Shown here one piece after another: positions 1 to 10,965 of a DNA stretch of 64,000 bases. This stretch comes from Mesaphorura yosii. Lineage: Eukaryota; Arthropoda; Collembola; Poduromorpha; Tullbergiidae. The stretch lies in assembly GCA_009869945.1 (NCBI GenBank), contig WIXG01000266.1, forward strand, positions 1 to 64,000, given 5' to 3'. The notes below the pieces were generated by a model that saw nothing but the letters and a program-made list of their open reading frames with translations, did no database searches and had not been told where the DNA came from. The first letter of the stretch is position 1. Each line of letters begins with the position of its first letter. The position numbers and the translations under genes were made by a program.

Positions 1-9
1 AGGACGACG

Positions 10-330
10 ATGGTTGCGGTTCCCAAAGGAGAAAACAATAAAGATTCAGGACACGATGAACTGATACATTTGCTCATGGTTACTCCTAGGTCGTGTGCGG
101 TTATCAAATTTACTGATACAGTCAGATCAGAAATGTTAAGGGCACTAGATTATTTTCCATTTACTCGAAGGCATAAGCCCAGATCTTGGCCAAACTTGGT
201 GGTTATATTGAGGGCACTGATACACATCTGCATGCTCATTTTCATTGAATTCTTCCAAGCTGTTAGAGAGATGTGGCAAGAATATCACAAAACAGGTGAC
301 CCAGCCCGAGACCAGCCCGGGCCAGGCTGA
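10..330 (+). CDS. Uncertain ORF at the window edge, product unknown
   Basis: An ATG-started frame of 106 codons that also stays open to the window edge, so it could be the last exon of a gene starting outside. It has one hydrophobic stretch (about residues 63-83) followed by a charged tail ending in a Pro/Gly run. A possible splice donor (CAG followed by GTGACC) lies near position 294. I do not recognise the family and the frame may be chance. Confidence 0.2.
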   Translation: MVAVPKGENNKDSGHDELIHLLMVTPRSCAVIKFTDTVRSEMLRALDYFPFTRRHKPRSWPNLVVILRALIHICMLIFIEFFQAVREMWQEYHKTGDPARDQPGPG

Positions 331-1090
331 GCTCCGGCACAGCCCTGCGTGTTCTCCTGGCCGACTATAGGACTTCGGCAATACCTGGATATGAGACCTT
401 TCTCGGCCTCAGCGCTCCTTTTGTAAAACAACCAAATGACTCAAAGGTAACAGAAAAGAATCAAATTCTCAGCCGCGAATGACCTTGTACCCAATCTTCC
501 TGACCATTAGAATTAGAAAGCAGCGCTTTCTAATTTGTGCGTTTACTTATTGGACACCCTTTATCGGAAACCGAAACCGGCAAAGCAATGGAAAATTCAA
601 CAAATATTTTCACTCATCATCGTCCTATTTCAATAAAATGAAAATTGCACGTCCATTAGCCGTAGAATCGAAGTTTCGGTTTCGGAAACCAAACCCAGCG
701 AGAATATTGTGAGTTGAGTTGAACTGAAATGAATAAAATTGTCTGCTTTTTATGCAATTTACTTTGTATACTTCAGTTTCTTCCTATTTCCGTCTCAATC
801 GCACATTTCACATGCTTTTAAGACTAACTGATAGAGCTAAGCAAAAAGTGAGGCAGACGTACATGGACAAACAAAACTAACAAATGAATTAGTAGTTAAC
901 CAAGGCTTTTATTTCGCCGCACCACCACCGTCAAGTCTTAATGCGCAGTTGGAATTAAAGTGTATCTCAAGAACACCCTTCTGAGAATCTCGTAAATATT
1001 TTACTGCTTTCGCACGAGTTCGGCCTTCATTCTTCGTTTGGTCGACCGACTTCTGACAAGGAACGACCATACGACTTACGACACGGAAAA
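331..1090. other. Intergenic stretch, no gene seen
   Basis: AT-rich sequence with only short frames. The one structure noticed is a short inverted repeat: GAAACCGAAACC at 567-578, with an 11-base reverse-complement match at 673-683. The last part is presumably the promoter and 5' UTR of the receptor-like gene at 1091. Confidence 0.5.
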
Positions 1091-2239
1091 ATGAGAAGAT
1101 CGGATCTTGACTCGGTGCTCAGACTTCAGACTTTCGTCTCCCGCTACTGCGACTTCTGGTTTGCTGCCCGGTTCCACTTTGCCGATCGCCAGATTCACAT
1201 GCATCGGCCATTCTTCAGACACACCCTCGCCTACTACAGTCTTGCATCCATGACGGGCCTGATCTGCGCCCAAGCCGCCTGGAACGTCCACGCTCTGCGA
1301 CTGTCAGGCTTCGATTTGAGTAGTCCACGCTTCATCATCCGGGCTCTTCTCGTCTTCTTGAACGTGATGCCTTTCTCCATCCTTTACATCATGGTCGCAC
1401 GTAGCCAAGAAACGCAGACGGCGCTCGCGCAAATCATCAGCTACCTGAAGGACTACGAACTTCGAAACGGGTGTCGAATCCGGCTTCCGGTCGAACTGGC
1501 TCGCGGCGCCTGCGTTGGGATTTTGGTAATCAAACTCCTGTGTCTGGCAGCCAGTGTGTGGCGGTGCGAGTTGATGGTTGGCGAAATGGTGCCTGTTTGC
1601 CCGAGCCAGCATGTGACCCCGCTCGTGGACTGGATGTGGGCCAACTACCCAGGCCTTTCCCTGGTGATGCTCGCGAGCGGCGTGGTGTACATGACAAGTC
1701 TGATCTGCTCTGCGCTTCTTTTCCTCATACTCGTCTGTCTCCTCGTCAGCAAAGGCGCGGAGCACGTGCTGAGAATGAACGGAGGCTTTCGGCGTATGGA
1801 GCCCTGGGCGAAAGAGCAGACTCTCCTCCAACTCATCACCAACATCGTCAACGCGTTCGTGGGGCCTATAAAGCTTCCCGTGATGACCTGCACAGTGGCA
1901 GCTCAGATGCTCATGGCGTTCGCTCTCATCAAATTCGACAACAGTGTCCTCCTCAACATGTTTCTCTGTGTGAATTTGGTCAACCTGTCAACTCTCTTTC
2001 GAATCGTCACACGACAGACGTATCGTGTCAACGAAATCTCGGCACGCGAGCTCAAAGTACGGCGGCGGCAAGCAGCAAGGCTGGCACAGGCAAGAAACTA
2101 CTGGCAGGCATACGTGAGAGGCTGTCGGCCCCTGAAAATCAGTCTCAGCATCTTCTGCATGGGCTACAGTCGAGCCACGTACGTGAAACAATGGAAACTG
2201 ATGTTGGAGCACATCATCGACTTGCTCATCACATTTTAA
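1091..2239 (+). CDS. Chemoreceptor-like seven-helix membrane protein (odorant/gustatory receptor superfamily type)
   Basis: Intronless gene of 382 residues. Several hydrophobic segments are seen, near residues 45-65, 75-95, 140-160, 195-220 and 260-300. A conserved extracellular-looking motif VCPSQHV followed by PLVDWMWANYPGLS lies near residues 173-195. The C-terminus has a GCRPL motif then an amphipathic end (LEHIIDLLITF), the place where arthropod gustatory/odorant receptors carry a similar Cys-Pro-Leu element. It aligns along its length with the gene at 14214-15543 and with the pseudogene at 6080-6911, so this is a local family. Start chosen at the ATG after AAAA; a polyadenylation-type AATAAA follows near 2303. 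The receptor call rests on topology and C-terminal pattern, not on a searched match. Confidence 0.6.
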   Translation: MRRSDLDSVLRLQTFVSRYCDFWFAARFHFADRQIHMHRPFFRHTLAYYSLASMTGLICAQAAWNVHALRLSGFDLSSPRFIIRALLVFLNVMPFSILYIMVARSQETQTALAQIISYLKDYELRNGCRIRLPVELARGACVGILVIKLLCLAASVWRCELMVGEMVPVCPSQHVTPLVDWMWANYPGLSLVMLASGVVYMTSLICSALLFLILVCLLVSKGAEHVLRMNGGFRRMEPWAKEQTLLQLITNIVNAFVGPIKLPVMTCTVAAQMLMAFALIKFDNSVLLNMFLCVNLVNLSTLFRIVTRQTYRVNEISARELKVRRRQAARLAQARNYWQAYVRGCRPLKISLSIFCMGYSRATYVKQWKLMLEHIIDLLITF

Positions 2240-2380
2240 ATCTTGTAAGTCTTATATAAATCTAATTTTTTGTGAAAGATCTGCGAAAATTTGACTTCAG
2301 TCAATAAATTTGGCCTATGCACGCAAACATACGGTAGTTGAAGCTTGACTTGTTAGTCCGATTTATTCAAATGAGTTGTA

Positions 2381-3910
2381 TCAGTTATCATATATCTGAT
2401 GCTGGTGTTGTTGCTGAACAACTCGGTACACATTATAAAGGATTTCTTTGGCGCGTTCAGGCTCGAGGTCGATGAGCGCCTTAGCGGCTCGGTCGAGTTC
2501 GTCATTTGCGAGCACGTTGTTCTTAAACTCCTTTCGCATGAGGTACAATTGCTTGATGAGGGACAGTTCGCTCTCACCAAACGGGACTCCGAGTTTCTGT
2601 TGGAGGATGGTGAGGAACTGGTTGCCAAACTCCACGGTGGGTTCGAGCATGGTGCCTTCGCCGTAGTCGTTCCACGTGTTCAGCTGGATACGGGAAACGT
2701 TGCTGGCGCGAAGGGCGAGGAGGGCACGGTCGAGGGTCTCGCTCCATGTCTGTGTGCCGACGGGGATGGTCCAGCCTGGATCGCCGGGCCAGCCACCGAG
2801 GGCGTAGTACGTGTTGAAACCTGGGTACGCTCCGCCAATCTTCGGGTAGTCTCGCATTGTATAGAACCAGCTGCAAGAGAAATTGGACGAAAGGATTAAA
2901 CCACTGACACAGTAATTAAAAATCAGGAAAATGAACTTGTTGGTTAACGCCTTACTCGAGGCCAGTCATGTAATCAAAGTAGATCCAGTTGAACTCGCCC
3001 GTAGCACTGTCGCCTGCCTCCTCCATCTCGTACCAGAGCGTGTAGAAAGCTGGACGAGGGTTAAGAACAGAGAAGATCTGCGTCCACTGGTTGGGCTGCT
3101 CGAAGGTCTGGGGACCAAAGTCGAGAAGGAGCGGTACACCGTTGTGCTGCACGTAGTGCGGGTTGTTGAAGTAGTTTTGCGCGAGGTAGCGCATGTCGGC
3201 CTGAGCAGCGCCAATCATGTCGTTCACGAACCCTGCATCAGCGGCCATCTTGATGTTGTGGTCCTCGTACACTATGGCGTACTGCAGACCGATGCGCTGT
3301 GCGGCGGCGATAATGGCTTCTGAGTTGCGCAGGTTGCCGACGTAATCCCAAATTTGGAGGGTACCTGGCCAGTCAATCTGCGAATGCGTAAATAATAGGC
3401 TTCAATTACTCCCCTACTAGTGATGGGTCGGGAAAAGGGAAACAGGACTTACGAAAACTCCATCGACGCCGGCGTACTTCATGAGATTGAGCTGGTATTC
3501 GATGACATCGGGATCTCCGGACGCATACGGGTGGATGTCTGGGTAGTAATGAGCGGCGATCTGTCGTCTACCGTTTCCGTCAACGATGTCTGGGTTCCGG
3601 CTGCTCATTGTCCAGTGGAGCCTACGTACAAGCGTGGAATGAGTCATATCGTCAAGAAATTTCATGCCGTACGGCCACGGCCTTAAGAGAGCAGACTCGA
3701 ACGAATTGAATTTGTTTACCCCCACACGCCAGGTTGCGCCGGGTTGGTAGTCTTGGTCTCGAACCAGGGCATGAGGTGGATGAAAATCTCTCCATTGACG
3801 AGTTTCTCGACTTTGGGGATCTGATCGAAGGGCGTGTCGAAGATGGACGAGTCTCCAGACACGAGCGCCAGGATGGCCGCCGCGAGGGCCCACGTTAACA
3901 TGTTGGCCAT
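2381..3910 (-). CDS. Secreted glycoside hydrolase, GH71/GH99-like
   Basis: Four exons on the minus strand: 3910-3720, 3621-3453, 3377-2956 and 2870-2381. Phases agree and give 423 residues. Residues 1-19 form a signal peptide. The second and third exons carry the family core: AAHYYPDIHPYASGDP, then MKYAGVDGVF joined to IDWPG across an intron; later come an LLLDFGPQ strand and a TWNDYGEGT segment with acidic residues suited to catalysis. This arrangement is typical of the GH99/GH71-like TIM-barrel group (endo-alpha-mannosidases and fungal alpha-1,3-glucanases). Substrate cannot be told from sequence. A TATA-like box lies about 64 bases upstream of the ATG. The last 90 residues are helical and charged, outside the core. 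In a soil arthropod, digestion of fungal or microbial wall glucan is a reasonable inference. Confidence 0.8.
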
Positions 3911-3973
3911 GATTCACGGGACGGAAATTGCAGTGATTATGTGACTGTGAGTGCCCGCTCGGTGCAGACCTTG

Positions 3974-3980
3974 ATTTATA
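3974..3980 (-). promoter_or_regulatory. TATA box of the GH71/99-like gene
   Basis: TATAAAT on the minus strand, in the context GGTATAAATCAAGG, about 64 bases upstream of the start codon at 3910. Spacing fits a short leader. Confidence 0.55.
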
Positions 3981-4719
3981 CCTGCTCCAGCGCACAACAC
4001 AGAGCGTGGTGCGATGATTTATGGTCGATACATCAATGTCACAGGAATTGAATCAGTTGATCAGCCTTCCGTGCTGGCACTTGAATTAATAAACCCCAGC
4101 CATAAACTCACCGTATCGATCACCGTTAAGCTCAGACTGTGACTGGAACTTATTTTAAGCTCAGTATCCGAGGCACGGAGTTTGGATTTTGCAATGCCGA
4201 ACACAGTCAAACCAAAAACCAAATTGTAGTCATTACTAAATAACACGCCAATAAGTGCCTGACGCGCAATGGTGTAACTTTTTCTGGGTTGTTCCATCCT
4301 ACTCGGCACTTGTCTCGCACTCAACAATCGAGCAGGCGTGAGATTTCAGCCACTTAATCTTGTTTTGTTTGCGAAGTGCCAGATCCGGGTTTTTCTCGCT
4401 ATAAATATTTTTGATAATGCGCAGAGTGATTTATTCATTTTTTATGAGTGAGTTTGCACGATTTTATCATGCATACACAATGCACATGCTTGTGAGTCGA
4501 ATTCGAAAACACGAGACGAGTAACGAGGCTAAAATTCTAAACTGCGGCTCTCAAGTGACATTCAAAATGCATGAAAGTCAAAGAGCCAATTGTCACGCTT
4601 TGGCTTCGATTCACGCCACAATTCCTTGAATTTGCTAGTGGATCACTGATCACTCGACCGTTAAGATATTCAATTGAGGTGTAGAAAATGGCAGGGAATT
4701 TCACTTAAGAACACTTATA
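3981..4719. other. Intergenic stretch, no gene seen
   Basis: AT-rich, with only short non-conserved frames (4061-4327 minus, 4411-4629 plus) lacking recognisable motifs. Confidence 0.5.
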
Positions 4720-5766
4720 TTAAGAGGAGCTAAGAAAAGGAAGAAACAAGGCTGCATAATCTGGCGGGTTCGCATTCGACGGGTAGCCCAACACGTCCAG
4801 CATTGGTGCGATGTCGCTCATGTTTCGCACCACATCCGACTCGAAGAAGTCGACCCACTTGTGCAGGGCCTTCGTCTGAATGGGTTCAACGACTTGACTC
4901 GTAGAATACTCGTACTTGGACAGCGCCACTCCTCCAGCTTGATGCAAAAAGTCCTGATGGTGGAGCACGGACTCCTCCCAGGGCAGGCCCAAGAATTTCA
5001 ACACTCTGCTCACCTCCTTGCGCGGGTTCAGCACCAGGCTCTCGTAGTGCACCCTCAGGCAGGCCTCCGTCCCGATGGCTCTGCACTGGTCCACCATTTT
5101 TGTCATGTACTCCGACCAGAGCCGCAGGCACTGCTTGGGATCCGACTTGTTAAAGTCCTTCATCTTCACTTTGCGCTCGATGATCGAGTGGATGGATGCT
5201 CGCCCGTCTCGAATCATAAACACAAACTTGGCTCGGGGGAAGAGACGGCGTACGTACACTGCCGAGGTCATTGTGAGCGGATCCTTATCACAGAGCCTAG
5301 TCGCTGACTCGCCATGCCTCACGATCAGCTGCAGTACGAAGGCCGTCACCGCCTTGTCCAGCACGACGTCGGTAAGGCCTATGCGGCTCGACTCGCCCTC
5401 GTACGGTGTCACATTCAGTCTCTGCACCCAGTCCATAATGTTCGGAACCATGTTCGTCTCTTGCCCGCAGCGTACGTCCGAGTGGGCGTCGAGGATGGCT
5501 CGCATCAGCGTCGTGCCACTCCGCGGGAAGCCTCCGATGAAAATGAAGGGTGACTCGGAGTCGTAGCGGTGACCAACTCCATGGCCGTCAATCAGCGTGA
5601 TCTGCGTGCCAGAGTTGGTCAGAATGGTGTCAAGTCCAAGTCCATTCGCTCCAAGCCGACGGTTAAGGATTGGACATCCCAAAAACCAGAAGAGCACACC
5701 AACAGCTGTGAAGATGGCAAGTGTGGACGTTGCGAGTGGAAAAAGTCGAGAACTGAAAGTCCGCAT
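4720..5766 (-). CDS. Protein-tyrosine sulfotransferase (TPST)
   Basis: Intronless, 348 residues. Golgi type II enzyme that moves sulfate from PAPS to tyrosines of secreted and membrane proteins. A short cytosolic end is followed by one membrane anchor (about residues 10-30) and a luminal catalytic domain. The 5'-phosphosulfate loop is GGFPRSGTTLMRAILDAH (residues 78-95). The catalytic-glutamate region is CGQET (Glu103). The 3'-phosphate-binding element is FMIRDGRASIHS (Arg186, Ser191). All are hallmarks of TPST1/2. Length matches the family (about 370). Vertebrate TPST genes have introns, so the single exon may reflect intron loss or retroposition. Confidence 0.9.
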   Translation of the reverse strand: MRTFSSRLFPLATSTLAIFTAVGVLFWFLGCPILNRRLGANGLGLDTILTNSGTQITLIDGHGVGHRYDSESPFIFIGGFPRSGTTLMRAILDAHSDVRCGQETNMVPNIMDWVQRLNVTPYEGESSRIGLTDVVLDKAVTAFVLQLIVRHGESATRLCDKDPLTMTSAVYVRRLFPRAKFVFMIRDGRASIHSIIERKVKMKDFNKSDPKQCLRLWSEYMTKMVDQCRAIGTEACLRVHYESLVLNPRKEVSRVLKFLGLPWEESVLHHQDFLHQAGGVALSKYEYSTSQVVEPIQTKALHKWVDFFESDVVRNMSDIAPMLDVLGYPSNANPPDYAALFLPFLSSS

Positions 5767-6079
5767 TTCTCAATGCAGCGCAGGACAGAACTACGCTTTC
5801 CAATATTCCAATTCCAACTGTGGTTTCGTTACCGAAAGGATTCGAATACAGCAGCCCAATATTTAGATAAGACCCACAATTTGAGGCAGGAAGTCTTTGC
5901 GGTCTGAGGTCCATACAGATTTGAAATCAAGGTGATAAATGACAAGATAGTCTCACGCAGTGTCGTTTGCATTTATGAAGAAATTACCACATATGCGCTT
6001 CCCCTCACAGATTATGTTATTTTGATTTTATCAATAATTGGCTAAATTGCTAATTCATTTTTGATTTTTGCAAAAGCAT
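5767..6079. other. Intergenic stretch, no gene seen
   Basis: Short AT-rich gap between the TPST gene start and the 3' end of the receptor pseudogene; overlapping short frames show no family motif. Confidence 0.5.
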
Positions 6080-6911
6080 TCAGAACGTTAAAAGCAGATC
6101 CATGAAGTGTTCTGAGATAGCTAGGGCCATCGTAACTCGCAGTTCTTATAAAATATCCCGATATTGACTTCCCAAGGCCGGCATGCTCGCAAATAGGCAC
6201 GCCAGCATTTCCCCATCTCTCCTCCACCTGCTCCAAAGCCCTTCGCCTGGTTCCTCCGTATTTGCAGCTCCCTTTCCGAATTGTCTGTCATCGGAGTCGC
6301 TTGAGTGTAAGCGTAGAACATTTCTAAGGTGATACAGACCGCTGCCAGCCCCAAATACACGCGGTGAGGAGCGAGTCGGTTCAGCTTAATCAGCGCAAAG
6401 TACACCAGGGCCTCGGCCGTCATTCCGCAGCAGAGGATGGGCAGCTTTACGAGTTCTGAGATGTCATTGGCCACCTTACACACGATCGAGATGAGGGCGT
6501 GCTCCCGAGCCCAGCGCTGCCATCCTTCGTAATCGTAAGCTACACCGTATTCTGGTTCGGAGGGAGCAGCATGATGATCACACGAAATATGAACCGTCAG
6601 TTGGTCACTTCCAATCCGACCACAAACACAGCACGCACGTTGCCCATTGTCTGCATGCAGAGGACACCGCCAATCGTCGCTACGCCCCAGAACCCGAACA
6701 GGTACATGTACGGACTTTCATGCATGTGTATCTTGAAGTAGTCGTCCGGATCCACGTAGTATCGACTGAAGAACCAGAGGCCAGAGTATTTCGGGGCTAG
6801 ATAGAGTACACGGAGCATCGGCGACAAATTATCGGACGCCATCGCATGGATTGCCTCGCCTGTCGTCTTGCGATTCGTCGCCGTGCCTAAATGGAAACAC
6901 GTGGAAAGCAT
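6080..6911 (-). pseudogene. Broken chemoreceptor-like gene (internal deletion, stop and frameshift)
   Basis: The N-terminal part (6911-6600) matches the receptors at 1091 and 14214 through the first two membrane segments (for example HMHESPYMYLFGFWG). An in-frame TGA at 6597-6599 then replaces a residue of the aligned segment; RFIFRVIIMLL continues in the same frame behind it. Within about 45 bases the frame reaches EGWQRWAREH, which aligns far downstream in the intact paralogue, so a central block holding the VDWMWANYP loop is deleted. Homology resumes to CRPWEVNIGIFYKNC. A frameshift near 6130 then moves the conserved end (HFMDLLLTF, stop at 6080-6082) to another frame. Three independent lesions make this a clear pseudogene. 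Confidence 0.85.
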
Positions 6912-7477
6912 TTGTACTCTCTTCTCGGAAGCTATTTACGGAAAATTTTATTTGAAAGCCCAAAGTGCTGTGAGTGAATCAAACACAATCAATTTATCCA
7001 TTTGTGATTTGAGTAAAGTGCAGCAAAAACACGCCCGTTCAAAGCAGTTAAAGTGAGCTGCAAATGGAAATACTTTTTATTGCCTAACCTAATCTAACCA
7101 AACCTAACTTACCCACATGTCCTTAAAAAATGAGAACCGACTTATGGGAGTTACATCTTTTGACTTTTGACATGAATCAGGCTGGACCAGTGACGGAGAT
7201 AATTTTTTTAAAAAGAAAAGTCAATCAAGAGCCAAGAGAACTTATATGGCTTGCCCAGCCACTTTTTCCATGCCCACTTTTTAAAAAAATACGAGTAATT
7301 CAAATCAGTCTACAAAATGCATGTACGCCGGAGGATTGTGCACAAGGTGAAATTCGTAAAAAAGATGCTACCGCGTTCATGCCAATTCGTAGTTACAGTT
7401 CGAGTCAGCTAAGACAACGAGTGCCATCACCTCGCTAACAATTTCCAAAACCTCATTTCGTTTCCTGACTCAAATCT
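6912..7477. other. Intergenic stretch, no gene seen
   Basis: AT-rich, with a short repeat of cctaacctaa/ccaaacctaac type near 7084-7110. The frame at 7130-7438 has no recognisable motif. Confidence 0.45.
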
Positions 7478-8646
7478 ATGGTCTCTGTCAAGACTCGTTT
7501 TTTTGTAGTACCCATGAAGCTTATTTACGACCGAAGGCTTGGATACCAGTACCGACGAGTATCCCCTGTCCTGCACCGTGCCATGGTAGCATGCTGCATT
7601 GTCAACATCATAGCCCGGCTCATCACATTCTGTTGGCTTCACATCGCAGCAGGTGTCTTGAATTTCCCTGCTGCTGGAGTCAAATAAAAGGAAATAGTTG
7701 AGCGTGAAGTTCTCACCGGTTTGAATCTACTTTCAATTGGACTACTCGCAGACAGTGCTCTGCCGTCAGCATTACAAAATGTCATTACATTCATGAATGG
7801 AATGTATCTCTTCAACCGTCGCCTAGCAAGACACTTCGGAACATCTGAACATGTGGAGCGTGATGGTCTGGAACCAATTCTATGGTGCTTGAGGTATAGT
7901 GGATGGCTTAGAGTTGCAAGTATACCATTTGGTGTAATGGCAGGAATCGGAGGAAGAGTCACAGCCATGATAGACGCCGTTGCACTGGGGACATGGCTGA
8001 CGGCGTCACGATGGTTCCCTGTGAGTGTAATGCTGATCGGTGGATTGTATATGTATACGCTGGATGTTGCGATCAACATTCTGAACATACTCAATATCTG
8101 TATTGGGGCAAATTTTATGTATCGATGGTTACAAATCCATTCCCGACCTCCTGATGCTGCTGGTGACCATGACAACGGCGCAGGAAACTATGACAACGAG
8201 AGGCGGCTTCAGATCCTGTACAGAGCTCATCAAATCTGGTTTCGTTTCGTACAAGAATTTGGTGGACCCATCATACCACCAATGGTCATCAGTACATGCT
8301 TTATGACAATCACTGCTTCACCGGTATGATCAAATTCGGACATCGACTTGGTCCAGTGGTGCTGTTCCTGATGATAACAGTAAGTATTGGGTCCATGGGA
8401 GTACAACAGGTTACCATAGAAATGGCAAACCGATTTAGACGTGCTAGCGAAGAGTACATCAAACAAGGAAAGACAGCAGCTGTGGAAAAACGTAGACTCG
8501 TCGATATCAAATTCTACAAGTCATGTCAACCATTGAAATGGGAAATTGTCGTTGTCCCGGTAACAGAAACATTGTTCGTGACTATATTGGATTCCGTCAT
8601 AATAGCACGGGTGGTGGATCTGCTGATTCTTCTGGACAGTGCTTAG
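7478..8646 (+). pseudogene. Second broken chemoreceptor-like gene (in-frame stop and frameshift)
   Basis: A single receptor-like reading spread over three pieces. The first (7478-7684) ends at an in-frame TAA (7685-7687), and the same frame continues through several hydrophobic segments (7688-8326). A one- or two-base shift between about 8290 and 8330 moves the rest into another frame, which ends normally at 8646. The last part carries the receptor-family end: VDIKFYKSCQPLKWEI followed by a hydrophobic tail, comparable with the RACRPW motif of the neighbours. No intron with GT-AG ends restores the frame at the shift. It is a more distant subfamily member than the copy at 6080-6911, lacking the VCPSQHV motif. 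Confidence 0.65.
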
Positions 8647-8858
8647 ATACGAGAGTATTTCTAGTTCTTGATATCGTGCAATGTTTAGAGTTGAAAAATA
8701 AAATAAAAGATATCAATTTCTTTTTCTTTCAATTCAATCTCCATCATCTATTAGACATAGCGTAATTAAAGATGCCCCATTGAGCTGAATACATTCGCAG
8801 TGGAGAAGTGTGAATATTTGTTGGCAGAAGGCGAGCGTATCGAAATGGTTGACCTTTA

Positions 8859-9285
8859 GTGTGTCTTTGGCTTTTACTCCAAATGGTTCCGTTTTATTAC
8901 CCTGTTAAGGTAGACAGCGTTGGAGAAGAGGTGACAATGCCGTACGTGGATCCTTCGACCCAGTGCGACCACCGCAAACAAGCCCTCGCGCATTGTGGAT
9001 TTGTATGCCAATGCAGTCTGTGCCAATACAATCGTGCTGAGCCTGAACTGGTCGCGAAGGAAGTTCGTGCTCTGCGGAAGAAGGCTAAATTGAAGACACC
9101 AATATTTTGGGGATAACGCGCATTACACCTTGGGATCAGCCAAGGCCGCCAGGCCCATCATTGCCCGCTTGGAGGCGCAGTGCAGGCGTGGGAATGTGCA
9201 GGCTTTACTGGGGGAGCGAAGATGTGAAGGATTTTATTGTAGCTCCAGAAATTGTGGGTGAATTCAAAGCGGCTGGTTTTGAGTG
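8859..9285 (+). pseudogene. SET-domain protein fragment (SMYD-like), truncated and frameshifted
   Basis: A piece of a SET methyltransferase C-terminus: GEEVTMPYVDPSTQCDHRKQ, then GFVCQCSLCQ. In SMYD-type proteins this is the end of the SET domain running into the post-SET Cys cluster. Nothing upstream encodes the first part of SET, the MYND finger or TPRs. After the stop at 9116 the next frame reads SAKAARPIIARLEAQC and a further frame ends KDFIVAPEIVGEFKAAGFE, so the tail looks shifted twice. I read this as the 3' remnant of a dead or partly duplicated gene. Confidence 0.5.
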
Positions 9286-9969
9286 AGCCCGATAATATAA
9301 AAGCTGATCTTCTGAAATTGATTTGTATTTTTTATATTATGTTTAATAAAATAAATTGATTGTTTCGTTCATACTCGGTGCTGAATATTTTGTACGTATG
9401 AGCATCATCACTGCTTTGATTGAGTTGCTTCAGGCGAGTCAAAGCTATAACTATGAGGGCACCTTTTTTCCGTTTCTATGTCCTGATACTCTTCTTTTCT
9501 CTTACACTGAGAATGAAAATCTTTCATTTCTTGGTCCTGTTCTCAACTTGGAAGGGTGCACAAGAAAGAAAGGAGGAATGGAAGCGCGTGATGTCGTAAT
9601 AACACACGACATAAGGAAGCGGATACGTGACGCCATTTTATTAATACCAACCATGGAACCAAGAAGCTTACAGAAAATAGATGTGGTGAGAAGTATACAA
9701 TGCAGTTGCTGTACACATGTGCTATACCATTTGTGCCAGCTATCTGCTCATCAGTGAATCTTGAATAGCAATTTGTATAAAATTACTACGCAGCCACTGC
9801 GTTGCAATATTTGGGGCTCTCAATATGCCACTTTTCAAATATGTGAGTGTGCACAAAACTATTCGCACGTGGGTGGTCGCTCACAATGTTCATAGGCTTG
9901 CACTGAGTTACTTCAGTGCAAAAAAAAATGCTCCATTGCATGACAAGTTGGTTATATACAAGTATTTAT
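9286..9969. other. Intergenic stretch, no gene supported
   Basis: AT-rich. One open frame (9356-9757, no ATG start) has no motif I recognise and is left unannotated. Confidence 0.4.
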
Positions 9970-10737
9970 TTACAAATAATGTCCAGTGAGGACATTCCAT
10001 GCTTTTGGATCCATGAAATTTATCACAACATATTCAACTATGTATGTCATTGCAGGTTTAATTGCAAACTGAAAAAACTCCGAATAGTTCTTTATAAAAG
10101 AGGCTGCAAGCTGATCAAATGCTAGGATTGGGAAGCGTGAGAGGCCATGCGGTTGACCAAGAAATTTATGGAGACTGTACTGTACACCTTTTATTTCAAA
10201 AGGTACCTCATCCTCGCCGTGACCACGACTTTTCAGTATAAATGTGGCGCTGACTTCCAGGTCGTCGATTGTGAATGACATTCCATGCTCCTTGAGAAGC
10301 CAATCGACTGAGATTCCTAACACATGACCTTCGCTCTTTGTTCGCTTAGAGCTGCCTACAACGTGTGGAAACCGCCAGTGCACAGTCAAGATTGCCTTCT
10401 TGTGAACTTCAAAGTCGCATCTTGTCATGTTGGATAATCCAATTAAATTCAAATCAATGATAGTTGTGACCCAACGAATAATCCACATGTCAAACGTGAA
10501 CTTGACTTCGGGCACACGCATGGGGTCGATGGATCGAACTCCCAGCGCAGGAATTCCAGTGGCGAGATAAGGTAAGAAATCGTGTTTAAATACACGTGTG
10601 TAGCACGCACCCAAATCAGCGTCACTCAAACCAAATCGTGGACATGCTTCGATTTCAGGATCAAAAAATTCTGGCTGTCGAGCACCTTCTGATCCAAGTA
10701 CAAAGAATCCAAATACTAAAAGCACCGTGATTCTCAT
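9970..10737 (-). CDS. Takeout/juvenile-hormone-binding-like secreted protein
   Basis: Intronless. I start at the ATG at 10737 and not the one 14 codons upstream, because MRITVLLVFGFFVLGSEGA then forms the N-terminal signal peptide; 255 residues result. After the signal come two paired-cysteine features (EACPRFGLSDADLGACYTRVF) and LATGIPALGVRSIDPMRVP, the usual start of the takeout/JHBP (DUF233) fold with a hydrophobic ligand tunnel. A later TRCDFEVHKKAILTVHWRFP and the C-terminal FFQFAIKPAMTYIVEYVV helix fit the family length of about 240-260. Such proteins carry small lipophilic ligands, juvenile hormone or odorants, in the extracellular fluid; the ligand here is unknown. The family is largely restricted to arthropods. 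Confidence 0.8.
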   Translation of the reverse strand: MRITVLLVFGFFVLGSEGARQPEFFDPEIEACPRFGLSDADLGACYTRVFKHDFLPYLATGIPALGVRSIDPMRVPEVKFTFDMWIIRWVTTIIDLNLIGLSNMTRCDFEVHKKAILTVHWRFPHVVGSSKRTKSEGHVLGISVDWLLKEHGMSFTIDDLEVSATFILKSRGHGEDEVPFEIKGVQYSLHKFLGQPHGLSRFPILAFDQLAASFIKNYSEFFQFAIKPAMTYIVEYVVINFMDPKAWNVLTGHYL

Positions 10738-10965
10738 TTTATGTTCTTGATGTGACACAAAACTGTTGCGGACTGACATTAATTCTTTGCTGGATCAGCC
10801 AGAAAATAAGACACAAGAAATTCATTTGCATTGGGAACTGGTTTTCATGAACAACGTGACTGTACTGTGGCTCGTCTCTTCATTGATTTACACGATTTCT
10901 CGATGTAGTTTGCAGTTTCTATTTAGATTCAAGCATGACTTCATCCGGGTACACATAACAGCAGC

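Noticed and set aside
1304..1831. Minus-strand open frame of 175 codons
   Set aside because: Lies antisense to the receptor-like gene, His/Arg-rich with no motif; a shadow of the real frame.
9356..9757. Open frame of 133 codons
   Set aside because: No ATG start, no recognisable domain, AT-rich surroundings.
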